Below, piece by piece: positions 1 through 6,751 of a DNA stretch of 7,392 bases. Every line of letters starts with the position of its first letter. Within the stretch, counting starts at the first letter, position 1. Below the pieces are notes generated by a model. The model made no database searches. It was not told the DNA's origin and saw only the letters and a program-made list of their open reading frames with translations. Both the position numbers and the translations under genes were made by a program. Source of the DNA: an uncultured Armatimonadota bacterium (lineage in GTDB: Bacteria > Armatimonadota > Armatimonadia > Armatimonadales > Armatimonadaceae); assembly GCA_903915615.1 (NCBI GenBank), contig CAIWTR010000102.1, positions 1 to 7,392 on the forward strand. Direction: 5' to 3'.

Positions 1-917
1 AGGCCATCCAGCACAAGGTCTCGTTGCGAAATTATGGCTTCTTTACCGATGATGTCGAGCAGCCTCGTAAGACCGCTGAAGAAGGTGCTGAAGGTCTGAC
101 AAACACACCGGTAAAGAAGGCACTCCTCGGCGTGACCAACACTGGATATCGCCAATACGACCTCTCATTTGCCGATAGTGAAGCAGTAATAAAACATGGA
201 CTGCCTCCTGCACCAAAGCAGACTCCAACCTTTGGCCCTGATAAGGATCCATCGCGGTTCACAACGTGGAAACGCGACTTTGACAAGCTTGTTTCAACGA
301 ATAAAGTGCCAAAGTTGATGTTTGTTCGCTTTGGAAATGACCATACAGCGGGTGCGAGTATTGGGATGCCATCACCACGAGCGATGGTCGCTGACAATGA
401 CTTCGCTGTCGGACAGCTTGTAGAGACAATCTCCAAGTCCCCGATTTGGAAGAAGTGCGCGATTTTCATCATCGAAGATGACGCACAAAACGGCTATGAC
501 CACGTCGATGCACACCGCTCCACAGCGTATGTGGTGTCGCCATTCATCAAGAAGTCCACACTGGATTCATCGTTTTATAACACAGACTCTGTGCTGCGAA
601 CGATTGGGTTGTTGCTAGGCATGAGCCCGATGACAATCATGGACGCCACTGCATCGCCATTTGCCATCTTTGGAAACAAACCTGAGAACGATGGTGTGTT
701 CACTGCGATTCTTCCATCGAAGGAAATCATCGGTGAGGTCAACGCAAAGCGAAGTGCGGATGCTGCATTGAGTGCAAAGATTCCTCTCACGAGTGAGGAA
801 AGCGAGATAGATGAACATCTAAATGGAATTCTGTGGCGAACGCAGTTCGGCAACAGCCGACCTGAGCCGCGGCGTGTCCATAAGTTTGCAGCAGCACCGG
901 CAGTGGAGTTGAAGTAA
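1..917 (+). CDS. Phosphoesterase-family protein, C-terminal part (5' end outside window)
   Basis: This is the C-terminal 304 residues of a larger protein. The frame is open from base 3, and the TTG at 24 is internal to it (the surrounding residues read HKVSLRNYGFF), so the true start lies upstream. The visible part matches the alkaline-phosphatase-like phosphoesterase domain often found after a YVTN/YncE-type beta-propeller. Metal-site motifs seen are NDHT (about 336-347) and EDDAQNGYDHVDAHR (about 474-518), followed by a VVSPF strand and a segment around LRTIGLLLGM typical of this family's C-terminus. The family is thought to be exported and to cleave phosphoester bonds, but the substrate is unknown. 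Whether a propeller precedes this domain cannot be seen here. The gene ends 51 nt before the RNase P RNA. I am confident of the family and not of a specific activity. Confidence 0.85.
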   Translation, partial: AIQHKVSLRNYGFFTDDVEQPRKTAEEGAEGLTNTPVKKALLGVTNTGYRQYDLSFADSEAVIKHGLPPAPKQTPTFGPDKDPSRFTTWKRDFDKLVSTNKVPKLMFVRFGNDHTAGASIGMPSPRAMVADNDFAVGQLVETISKSPIWKKCAIFIIEDDAQNGYDHVDAHRSTAYVVSPFIKKSTLDSSFYNTDSVLRTIGLLLGMSPMTIMDATASPFAIFGNKPENDGVFTAILPSKEIIGEVNAKRSADAALSAKIPLTSEESEIDEHLNGILWRTQFGNSRPEPRRVHKFAAAPAVELK

Positions 918-933
918 AAACCGTCATTCAACT
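907..933 (+). other. Small inverted repeat across the phosphoesterase stop codon
   Basis: Bases 907-913 and 927-933 are perfectly complementary (AGTTGAA/TTCAACT) with a 13-nt loop containing the end of the stop codon. The stem is AT-rich and is followed by TTCGT rather than a T run, so it is at best a weak terminator. It is the only terminator-like structure between this gene and rnpB. Confidence 0.25.
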
Positions 934-952
934 TTCGTACAAATACCGAGCG

Positions 953-961
953 TGATAGACT
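953..961 (+). promoter_or_regulatory. Candidate extended -10 promoter element for rnpB
   Basis: TGATAGACT fits the extended -10 pattern TGn followed by a hexamer matching TATAAT at four of six positions. It ends 7 nt before G969, the base at which the RNase P P1 helix begins, which is the expected distance to a transcription start. No good -35 hexamer sits 16-18 nt upstream, as is common for extended -10 promoters. The call rests on position and pattern only. Confidence 0.45.
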
Positions 962-968
962 TCGCACC

Positions 969-1302
969 GGAGTGGTTTGGGTGGTCGCAGGTGAAAGCCT
1001 GAGGAAAGTCCGGGCTGCGCAGGGCAGGATGCTGGCTAACGGCCAGGCGGGGTGACCCGACGGAAAGTGCAACAGAAAGATACCGCCATCTTTATTGATG
1101 GTAAGGGTGAAATGGTGCGGTAAGAGCGCACCGGAGTGGCGGAGACGTCACTGCCCGGCAAACCCCATCCGCAGCAAGGTTCGAACAGGAGAAGATGACG
1201 TTGCCCGCCGATTCTCCGGGTAGAGCCGCATGAGCTATCAGGCAACTGCTAGCCAAGAGAGATGACCATACAAAGACAGAACCCGGCTTATAGAGCCACT
1301 CC
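969..1302 (+). ncRNA. rnpB: RNase P RNA, bacterial type A
   Basis: This is the catalytic RNA of ribonuclease P, which removes 5' leaders from pre-tRNAs. The conserved core is unmistakable: GAGGAAAGTCCGGGC (1001-1015, P4 5' side), AGTGCAACAGAAAG (1066-1079), a GGTAAGGGTGAAA segment (about 1100-1112), the P12 hairpin GGTGCGGTAAGAGCGCACC (1114-1132), GCAAGG downstream of L15, and ACAGAACCCGGCTTA near the 3' end. The ends were set by P1: GGAGTGGTTT (969-978) pairs with GAGCCACTCC (1293-1302), seven Watson-Crick pairs then wobble/AU pairs. P3 is a short simple hairpin (CAGG 988-991 with CCTG 998-1001). At the L15 site where E. coli has GGU, which pairs with the tRNA 3' end, this RNA reads GGC. The length of about 334 nt is normal for type A. 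No terminator follows. Confidence 0.97.
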
Positions 1303-1325
1303 AATCTATTCAGGAACACATCACC

Positions 1326-1634
1326 ATGAGCTTCTTCCATCACGTGTACTTCTACCCAACTGAGACTGCCAACCCAACTGATCAAGCGGAGCTCATCAGC
1401 TTGTGCCAGTCCCTCTTGGAAACCATCCCAGGTGTAACATCGTTCGCTCTAGGAACGCCGGCGGGTACAGACCGTCCCGTGGTTGACAATGACTACATCG
1501 TGGCATTGCTTCTCGAATTCCCGGATGCAGCCGCCGAGAAGGAATATCAAGTACACCCACAGCACATCCAGTTTGTGTCCGAAAGTCGGCGCCTCTGGAG
1601 CACTGTAAAGGTCTTTGACAGTAACGGACTGTAG
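1326..1634 (+). CDS. Dabb-family (stress-responsive alpha/beta barrel) protein
   Basis: This is a 102-residue protein of the Dabb family, small ferredoxin-like dimeric alpha/beta-barrel proteins. Family hallmarks seen are the N-terminal strand with paired His (MSFFHHVYFY), a central DNDYIVALLLEF strand and the closing YQVHPQHIQFV segment, matching the family's pattern of Y, hP, H and a final hydrophobic pair. The length is typical for a single-domain member. The function is poorly defined across the family, although some members act as cyclases or decarboxylases on small molecules, so no substrate is assigned. The ATG has an AGGA at 1312-1315 with a 10-nt spacing. It starts 23 nt after the 3' end of the RNase P RNA and ends 2 nt before the next start, so it probably forms one transcription unit with the metallophosphoesterase gene. 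Confidence 0.85.
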   Translation: MSFFHHVYFYPTETANPTDQAELISLCQSLLETIPGVTSFALGTPAGTDRPVVDNDYIVALLLEFPDAAAEKEYQVHPQHIQFVSESRRLWSTVKVFDSNGL

Positions 1635-1636
1635 TT

Positions 1637-2353
1637 GTGGTCACACGTCTCCCTGCACTGGATGCTGGAGCACGGATTTGGGCCATTGCGGACTCTCACC
1701 TAAGCTTCGAACGCCCTGACCGTGACATGACACGGTTTGGGGATGAATGGATTGACCATCCAACCCAGCTGCTGGAAGGTTGCCGTGCGAATGTGGCGGA
1801 CAATGATGTTCTGCTTATCGCCGGCGACCTTTCATGGGCAAGAAAGCGCTCTGAAGTCGGTCAGGATTTAGAATTTCTTGCAAACCTTCCAGGAATCAAG
1901 ATTGTTATCCGCGGCAATCATGACCATTGGTGGAAGGCTAAGCAGCCAATCAGTTTCCCCGGTTTGCTGGAACCTCCCGTGATCTTTGGGGATAAGGAGA
2001 TTGGGATTGTCGGAGTTCGCGGCTGGCAAACGCAGCGTCTACCGAGTCCAGACCATGATGCCAAAATGCTGGCACGTGAGCTTTCCCTTCTTACGAAACA
2101 GCTCAGCGACATTGGTGACTGTGGCGTAAAGATAGTAATGACGCATTACCCAGCTCAACCGTATACCCCAACGCTGAAAGCACATCACGTAAACTCAGTC
2201 GTCTTCGGCCACGTTCATTTAAGGTCTCTACCCGAGGATGAAATTTTCGCCGTCGGAAACGAGCTCATCGATGGCATTAGGATGCGCTGCGTGGCAGGTG
2301 ATCGGTTAGCCTTCGTCCCAGTTCAGATTTATCCCGATACGAACATCGACTAG
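1637..2353 (+). CDS. Calcineurin-like metallophosphoesterase (predicted phosphohydrolase)
   Basis: This 238-residue cytoplasmic protein, with no signal peptide, has the complete set of metal-binding motifs of the calcineurin-like phosphoesterase fold: D19-S-H21, GD64 (IAGDLSW), GNHD at 93-96 followed by HWW, H170 (VMTHYP) and GH192-V-H194. These ligands normally hold two divalent metals and hydrolyse phosphomono- or diesters. The GNHD-x-WW form resembles a group of predicted phosphohydrolases (I think COG1768) whose substrate is not established. The GTG start at 1637 lies 2 nt after the Dabb stop codon and has no separate strong Shine-Dalgarno, which suggests translational coupling. Starts further downstream would cut into the first metal motif. 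The gene ends 41 nt from the end of the convergent dsbD gene. Confidence 0.9.
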   Translation: MVTRLPALDAGARIWAIADSHLSFERPDRDMTRFGDEWIDHPTQLLEGCRANVADNDVLLIAGDLSWARKRSEVGQDLEFLANLPGIKIVIRGNHDHWWKAKQPISFPGLLEPPVIFGDKEIGIVGVRGWQTQRLPSPDHDAKMLARELSLLTKQLSDIGDCGVKIVMTHYPAQPYTPTLKAHHVNSVVFGHVHLRSLPEDEIFAVGNELIDGIRMRCVAGDRLAFVPVQIYPDTNID

Positions 2354-2394
2354 TTCCAAGGACTGTCCCGGTCCAAACCTACGACTATCTCGCT

Positions 2395-4299
2395 CTACTT
2401 GGTGACATCTGCTAGCCATTTTCCGAATGCTGTCGCATCTTTGGCTGTCGTGTAATCTGTCGTGCCGAGGACTTTGCCGGTCGCATCGAGGACTGCATAG
2501 CGTGGCAATGTCGCATCTTTGAATGTGTCAAGCTGATACTTAGTATTCGCTGCAGCTACATCAGATGTCGCAGACTCACCTTGGTCCGTAAACAACCGCA
2601 CACGAACCATCTTCTCGAGGAATGGCTTCACTTCAGGCTCTGGCATCACGTTTAGTTCAACATCCCGGCAGTTGGTACACGTATGCCCTGTGATGTCTAC
2701 AAAGATGAGCTGACCAGTAGCTTTCGCGACCGACTGTCCGGCTGCAAGCGTTGGTAAGAAGGTGATGTCAGTGACTGACTTTGGTGGTGGAGGCAAAAAC
2801 TGTCCGATGAACCGAACTACAGGGCGACCAGAGACGCCATAGAGACAATAGAGTCCAGCGGCAATGAAGAGAGCTGCCCACGCTCCGCGCGACTTGGTAA
2901 CCTTCCCGGATGGCGTATTAAAGCCAACATTGAGAAGGCCAAGTAGCCAAAGACCACCAGCGATGAGAACAAGACTCGTGATTGCAAGGTATGCAGGCCT
3001 TGTAAGTAGCTGCCAGTTCCAGTAGATGTCTGCGGTAGAGAGAAACTTGAGGGCAGCGGCAAGTTCGAGAAAGCCCATCGCACCTTTGAGTGTTGTGAGC
3101 CACGCCCCACTCTTCGGCAGCCGTGCCAACAGTCCTGGGAACAAAGACAGCAACACAAACGGAAGCGCCAATGCTGTGCTAAAAACTAACATCCCGATGA
3201 TTGGCTTTACAAACGCCGCGGCTCCGGTTGCATTTGCAGCAAGGACTAACAGGCTCCCGACAATCGGTGCTGTACAGGTGAATGCGGATACGACAAAGGT
3301 CAAGCCCATGCCGAGGATGCCAAGTGTCGAGCCATTTCTGGATGCGCTCAGCTGCTGGATCTTTGACGGGAGACGGATTTCGGTGACTTCAAGGAGAGCA
3401 AGACCAAAGACAATAAACAGACCGGTGAAGACTAAGTTGACCCATGGATTGATGGCAAAGTCGCGCGCTGCAGTACCGCCAGACAACACTGAAAGCACTA
3501 CACCAAGGCCTGTGAAGCACGTAACAATCCCCAAAGCATAAAGGAGAGAGTACTTCAGGATACTTGGAGCCGGACCGGAGGCCTTGGCATCCTGTGTGGC
3601 AAGTTTTGTGAAGAACGCCAACGTCACGGGAATCAGTGGGAATACACACGGTGTCAACAACGTGACAAGTCCAGCAACAAATGCAGTGGCTAAGAATGGC
3701 AGCCAATCTTGTTGATTTCCGCTTTGCCCTGCACCTATGGCGGATGCGGTCGCGAGCTGCTTTTGGACATCATCAGGCGATGATCCTGCCCTAACCTCGC
3801 CAGCTTCAATCGGAACCGTAATTGGTAGCCGTATCGTTTTTGGAGGAAGGCATCCACGATCATCACAGGCCTGACTACGCACACTAATTGTTCCTGAAAG
3901 TGTGCCGACGCCTGCCGTAGGTGCTACTGCGAGTGCAGCCTCAAACGTGCCAGAACCTTCATGGATTCCAACATCCTTGTTGAAGCCTTTATCAAACTTC
4001 GATTTCGGAGCAGATTCACCCGGTTTACCGGAGATTGAAAGGAGGCCTGTCTCAGATGCATCATCTGCCGCTATCGTCGTAGCAAGTGGCGCGGGGTCAG
4101 GAAGCTGAACCGTTGAGTAGATATGGTAAGGCGCATCAATGACCGCTTTCACGCGGATCTTAGTTGCCTCCCCTGGATGTAAAGCGCCGCCATCCCGTTC
4201 CAATGTCAAATGCACTGGATTGCCTTGTCCAAACGCCAACGGCGCAGTTACAGCAAGAGCAAACATGGCAAAGAGACGGAACAGCACGCGCAGTTTCAT
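2395..4299 (-). CDS. dsbD: Thiol:disulfide interchange protein DsbD
   Basis: This full-length 634-residue DsbD moves reducing equivalents from cytoplasmic thioredoxin across the membrane to extracytoplasmic thiol proteins. Order of parts: signal peptide (1-24, MKLR then a hydrophobic core); alpha domain (about 28-165) with CDDRGC (C145, C150); a membrane core of about eight helices (about 200-490) with the redox cysteines C218 in TPCVFPLIP and C342 in FTCTAPIVG; C-terminal thioredoxin-like gamma domain with CTNC (C541, C544) and a proline loop TLPR near 599. The TGHTCTNC form, in place of the enterobacterial DWCVAC, resembles what I recall of Bacteroidetes-type DsbD proteins. All six expected catalytic cysteines are present. 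The ATG is 2 nt after the preceding stop codon, with no strong Shine-Dalgarno, so translation is probably coupled. It is the last gene of the cluster. Confidence 0.95.
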   Translation of the reverse strand: MKLRVLFRLFAMFALAVTAPLAFGQGNPVHLTLERDGGALHPGEATKIRVKAVIDAPYHIYSTVQLPDPAPLATTIAADDASETGLLSISGKPGESAPKSKFDKGFNKDVGIHEGSGTFEAALAVAPTAGVGTLSGTISVRSQACDDRGCLPPKTIRLPITVPIEAGEVRAGSSPDDVQKQLATASAIGAGQSGNQQDWLPFLATAFVAGLVTLLTPCVFPLIPVTLAFFTKLATQDAKASGPAPSILKYSLLYALGIVTCFTGLGVVLSVLSGGTAARDFAINPWVNLVFTGLFIVFGLALLEVTEIRLPSKIQQLSASRNGSTLGILGMGLTFVVSAFTCTAPIVGSLLVLAANATGAAAFVKPIIGMLVFSTALALPFVLLSLFPGLLARLPKSGAWLTTLKGAMGFLELAAALKFLSTADIYWNWQLLTRPAYLAITSLVLIAGGLWLLGLLNVGFNTPSGKVTKSRGAWAALFIAAGLYCLYGVSGRPVVRFIGQFLPPPPKSVTDITFLPTLAAGQSVAKATGQLIFVDITGHTCTNCRDVELNVMPEPEVKPFLEKMVRVRLFTDQGESATSDVAAANTKYQLDTFKDATLPRYAVLDATGKVLGTTDYTTAKDATAFGKWLADVTK

Positions 4300-4301
4300 A
4301 G

Positions 4302-4769
4302 CTACTTGACTTCAATCACAGACAACAAAGACACTGTGGCTGGAGGCAAACAGGATGAGTCATCGCAGCCTTGCGATCTGAGCTTTATCTTCAGGATGGA
4401 CTTTGCACTCTTTGCAGCAGGAGCAACCATTTGCAACGTGACATCCACCTTGCCACTCATGATCATGACTCCCATCGGGTCCTTGTGCGCATCCGGCCAC
4501 TTGATGGATGCAATTTTGTATGCGCTACCATCTTCGAGTTCAACCGATGTCGGTATTGCGTTCTCATCGCCTGGCTTTGGCGCATAGACGTGATAGCCGG
4601 GTTTTACAGTAAAGGACAACGCAACGGAAAACTCTTTACCCTTCTTCACGGACTTGGGCGCGCTCGCCTTCGCCTCGGTTAGAAATCCAGGTAAGGCCTG
4701 CGGCATCACACTTGGAACCGGGTTCGAAACCATCATTGTTACAATCGCAGCTACGGGTAATGTCAACAT
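4302..4769 (-). CDS. Free-standing DsbD alpha-domain-like thiol protein
   Basis: This 155-residue protein consists of little more than a DsbD N-terminal (alpha) domain. It has a hydrophobic N-terminus (about 1-28), an immunoglobulin-like region with KPGYHVYAPKPGDENAIP, and a redox pair in GCDDSSCLPPATVSL (C135, C140). The same motif occurs in the alpha domain of the adjacent DsbD, but here no membrane core or gamma domain is attached. It is expected to act outside the cytoplasmic membrane as an electron acceptor or distributor for DsbD, or to reduce a client protein directly. I chose the ATG at 4769, not the GTG at 4796, because AAGGA (4777-4781) stands 7 nt before it; the longer form would start inside the inverted repeat. 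The leader has no basic residue before the hydrophobic stretch, so export is likely but not certain. It is followed 2 nt later by dsbD. Confidence 0.85.
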   Translation of the reverse strand: MLTLPVAAIVTMMVSNPVPSVMPQALPGFLTEAKASAPKSVKKGKEFSVALSFTVKPGYHVYAPKPGDENAIPTSVELEDGSAYKIASIKWPDAHKDPMGVMIMSGKVDVTLQMVAPAAKSAKSILKIKLRSQGCDDSSCLPPATVSLLSVIEVK

Positions 4770-4776
4770 TATGTTG

Positions 4777-4781
4777 TCCTT
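4777..4781 (-). promoter_or_regulatory. Shine-Dalgarno site deciding the start of the DsbD-alpha-like gene
   Basis: AAGGA on the minus strand lies 7 nt before the ATG at 4769. This is ideal spacing and argues against the upstream in-frame GTG at 4796, which has no such site and lies within the hairpin stem. Confidence 0.7.
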
Positions 4782-4791
4782 ATACAAAACG

Positions 4792-4827
4792 GGCACTTTA
4801 CAGAACTGAATGATTCCGTAAAGTGCC
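4792..4827 (-). terminator. Perfect 10-bp inverted repeat between the thioredoxin and DsbD-alpha genes (attenuator or weak terminator)
   Basis: GGCACTTTAC (4792-4801) and GTAAAGTGCC (4818-4827) are exact reverse complements around a 16-nt loop. Read on the minus strand the stem is followed by CGTTTTG, a short T run, as in a weak intrinsic terminator. On the plus strand no T run follows. It sits in a 71-nt gap inside a run of co-directed genes, 14 nt after the thioredoxin stop codon. It could therefore lower downstream expression, stabilise or mark a processing site in the mRNA, or be a protein-binding site. The structure is seen directly; the role is inferred. Confidence 0.55.
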
Positions 4828-4840
4828 TGCCAGCGAGATT

Positions 4841-6112
4841 TTAGTCGACGCTGATTCCAGCTTTCTTGAGTGCTTCTTCAACACGCTTGTCACTGTCACC
4901 ACTAAAGCCAACGATGCCCTCGACAACTTTGCCATCGGCGCCGATCACAAATGTGCTCGGAATTCCGGAGACGCCATATTTAGCCGATGCAATTGACTTT
5001 GAGTTGTCTTTGGCAGCTGCGTCAAAAAGCAGTGGGAATGTGAACTTGCTCTTGTTTTCAGGGACCCACTTATCGTATGCGGACTTGTCATCCCACACGC
5101 AGACAGCCAGGACCACGACGTTCTTGGATTGGACCTTTTTCCAGACCTGCTCAAGATGCGGCATAGACCGCATACATGGACCACACCACGTTGCCCAGAA
5201 GTCGAGAATTACGACTTTACCTTTGTAATCAGCGAGCTTTACTTCGGCACCTTCTGGCGTGGTAACCACAAAGTCAGGCGCATCTTTGCCGTTTGCGATA
5301 ATCGGCGGGCGCTGCGGGGCGGCGGGAGCCTTCTTCGCAACACGTGTCGTTGGTTCGACGGTTAGCGTGGAACCATCATTCGATGCATTCGCAACGTATG
5401 CCTTACCCGCAACTTCAAAAGGCATCCGTATGTCGACTTGCTGCTTCTTGCCATCAGCTTCGAGAATCAACCACACAGGTCGTCCAGACTTTACATTGCC
5501 TGGCAGTGGCTGGTCTTTATCATCGAGCGACTTGGAATACACGCCGTCCGTATCGTTCTCAATCAGCGTCGCTTTGTAGGGAGCGCCGCCAAGGCTGAGT
5601 TCACCAGTACGTCCACCGTTGCGATACATCAACAACGCATCCAATGTTGGACTGGCGATGCGATAGATGCTGATGGCGGTATCAACAGGCTTACGTCCAC
5701 GGCCTTCGTAGGTTGCCTTTACCGTTTTATCGACTGGTCCAAAGAGGGTTCGGCCACCGCCCTGATCCGTTTTCTTAGACCATGCTGAGTCGCCATCATT
5801 GGTCAGGTCACCATCAGCGTTTGAGTCAACGTAAATCCGGAACTCACCACCAGCGGGTTCATCCAAAACCACAGCAACATTTGACTTCTTGCTGTCGCCG
5901 GCTTTGATAACTCCGTAACGTGCGGTACCAGTGTAGACAGGCTCTTTTTTGATTGAATCCGGCTTGATGGACGTCAACTCTACACGAATCGGCATGTAGC
6001 CCACACGCGCGGTAGCGGTCGCCTTAGCATCGTAGTTCAACTTTACGGTTGTCTGCTGGCCGGGTGCTGTGCCAAGCATTGCCAGTGTGGCAATCATTCC
6101 AATGGACATCAT
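4841..6112 (-). CDS. TlpA/ResA-like thioredoxin with a long N-terminal extension
   Basis: This 423-residue, probably exported thiol reductase has a hydrophobic leader (1-18). An N-terminal region of about 230 residues follows, beta-rich in appearance, which I do not recognise; it includes an EF-hand-like loop VDSNADGDLTNDGD (95-108) and a second DTDG (187-190). A lysine/alanine/proline linker (259-270) leads to a C-terminal TlpA/AhpC-TSA-type domain (about 275-420). This holds the active site FWATWCGPC (C310, C313) and the cis-proline loop GIPST (P385). Such proteins reduce disulfides outside the cytoplasm, for example in cytochrome c maturation, and are reduced by DsbD or CcdA. The dsbD gene two places downstream fits that partner. 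Start: ATG at 6112 with GAGGGG (6124-6129) 11 nt upstream; a stop codon shortly upstream rules out a longer form. The leader has no basic residue. Confidence 0.88.
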   Translation of the reverse strand: MMSIGMIATLAMLGTAPGQQTTVKLNYDAKATATARVGYMPIRVELTSIKPDSIKKEPVYTGTARYGVIKAGDSKKSNVAVVLDEPAGGEFRIYVDSNADGDLTNDGDSAWSKKTDQGGGRTLFGPVDKTVKATYEGRGRKPVDTAISIYRIASPTLDALLMYRNGGRTGELSLGGAPYKATLIENDTDGVYSKSLDDKDQPLPGNVKSGRPVWLILEADGKKQQVDIRMPFEVAGKAYVANASNDGSTLTVEPTTRVAKKAPAAPQRPPIIANGKDAPDFVVTTPEGAEVKLADYKGKVVILDFWATWCGPCMRSMPHLEQVWKKVQSKNVVVLAVCVWDDKSAYDKWVPENKSKFTFPLLFDAAAKDNSKSIASAKYGVSGIPSTFVIGADGKVVEGIVGFSGDSDKRVEEALKKAGISVD

Positions 6113-6136
6113 ATTCGTTCGTTCCCCTCTTGGTTA

Positions 6137-6751
6137 TCAGCGCTCATCCCGGGTATCAAGCCATACCGTTAGTAACAGTACTGGTAATGATTCTTCCGGA
6201 GTTTCCTCAGCTGGAGCATATCGGTGTATCTCAGTGCTCCAAAACGTAGCCGCGTCTCCCTCGCCTAGCGTATAGGTTTGCCCACCAACCGTCAACAGCG
6301 CGGTACCGCGAAGACAGAAAATGAACTCTTCTCCGGGGTGATTTACCGGCTCTGTGCGATCATAAAGCTCAAGAAGCGCGCTATTGATTCTTCCATCCGG
6401 AAGACGACATTCAAGAGATGTCAAAAGTGCAGTCTCATCCGCTGCGAGCTGGGATCTGCCTTCATTTCCCCTGCTATGCACTGCGATCGTTGTTTCATCA
6501 TGTGCATCTTGGCGGGTCAGCTGCGCGATGTGTATTCCGAGAGCCTCACAAACGCGATTAAGGGTTGTGTACGATGGTGTTAGTCCCTTTTCAAGGCGCA
6601 AGATTGTATTCTTGTTGACCCCTGCCTTTTCAGCAACATCGCGGACAGACAGATTCATTCGCATACGAATTCGCTGAATCCGCGCACCTAGCGTAATCGG
6701 ATCTGGCCCTACACCACCATTGCCTGTTTCAGGTCGTTTATCACCAAGCAT
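6137..6751 (-). CDS. XRE-family regulator with C-terminal cupin domain
   Basis: This 204-residue DNA-binding regulator has an XRE/Cro-type helix-turn-helix at about 21-76 (ITLGARIQRIRMRMNLSVRD, then AGVNKNTILRLEKG). After a linker comes a small cupin domain (about 127-185) with HPGEEFIFCLRGTALLTVGG and GEGDAATFW...IHRY, which in this class binds a metal or small ligand. XRE-cupin regulators often control nearby metabolic genes; E. coli SutR (YdcN) is one acting on sulfur-use genes. I chose the ATG at 6751, not 6892, because GGAGGA (6755-6760) lies just before it and the extra 47 residues of the longer form are low-complexity and Arg-rich, unlike the family. The start lies 43 nt inside the end of the PLP-enzyme gene, which suggests coupling, and the stop is 24 nt before the thioredoxin start. 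It may control its own cluster. Confidence 0.88.
   Translation of the reverse strand: MLGDKRPETGNGGVGPDPITLGARIQRIRMRMNLSVRDVAEKAGVNKNTILRLEKGLTPSYTTLNRVCEALGIHIAQLTRQDAHDETTIAVHSRGNEGRSQLAADETALLTSLECRLPDGRINSALLELYDRTEPVNHPGEEFIFCLRGTALLTVGGQTYTLGEGDAATFWSTEIHRYAPAEETPEESLPVLLLTVWLDTRDER

Noticed and set aside
575..1072. Minus-strand open frame of 165 codons over the phosphoesterase end and the rnpB start
   Set aside because: It runs antisense through a clear phosphoesterase domain and into the conserved RNase P RNA, and shows no recognisable protein motif.
2354..2394. Possible bidirectional terminator between the convergent metallophosphoesterase and dsbD genes (GGAC 2360-2363 with GTCC 2371-2374)
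   Set aside because: The stem is only 4 bp with a 7-nt loop and has no T run on either strand. It is too weak to call.
3026..3541. Plus-strand open frame of 171 codons opposite dsbD
   Set aside because: It is the antisense shadow of the DsbD membrane core. It matches no family I recognise, whereas the minus-strand frame has all the DsbD motifs.
4779..4784. TATAAG on the minus strand as a -10 box for the DsbD-alpha-like gene
   Set aside because: It overlaps the Shine-Dalgarno AAGGA and is too close to the ATG for a normal leader, and no -35 match is found 15-18 nt upstream.
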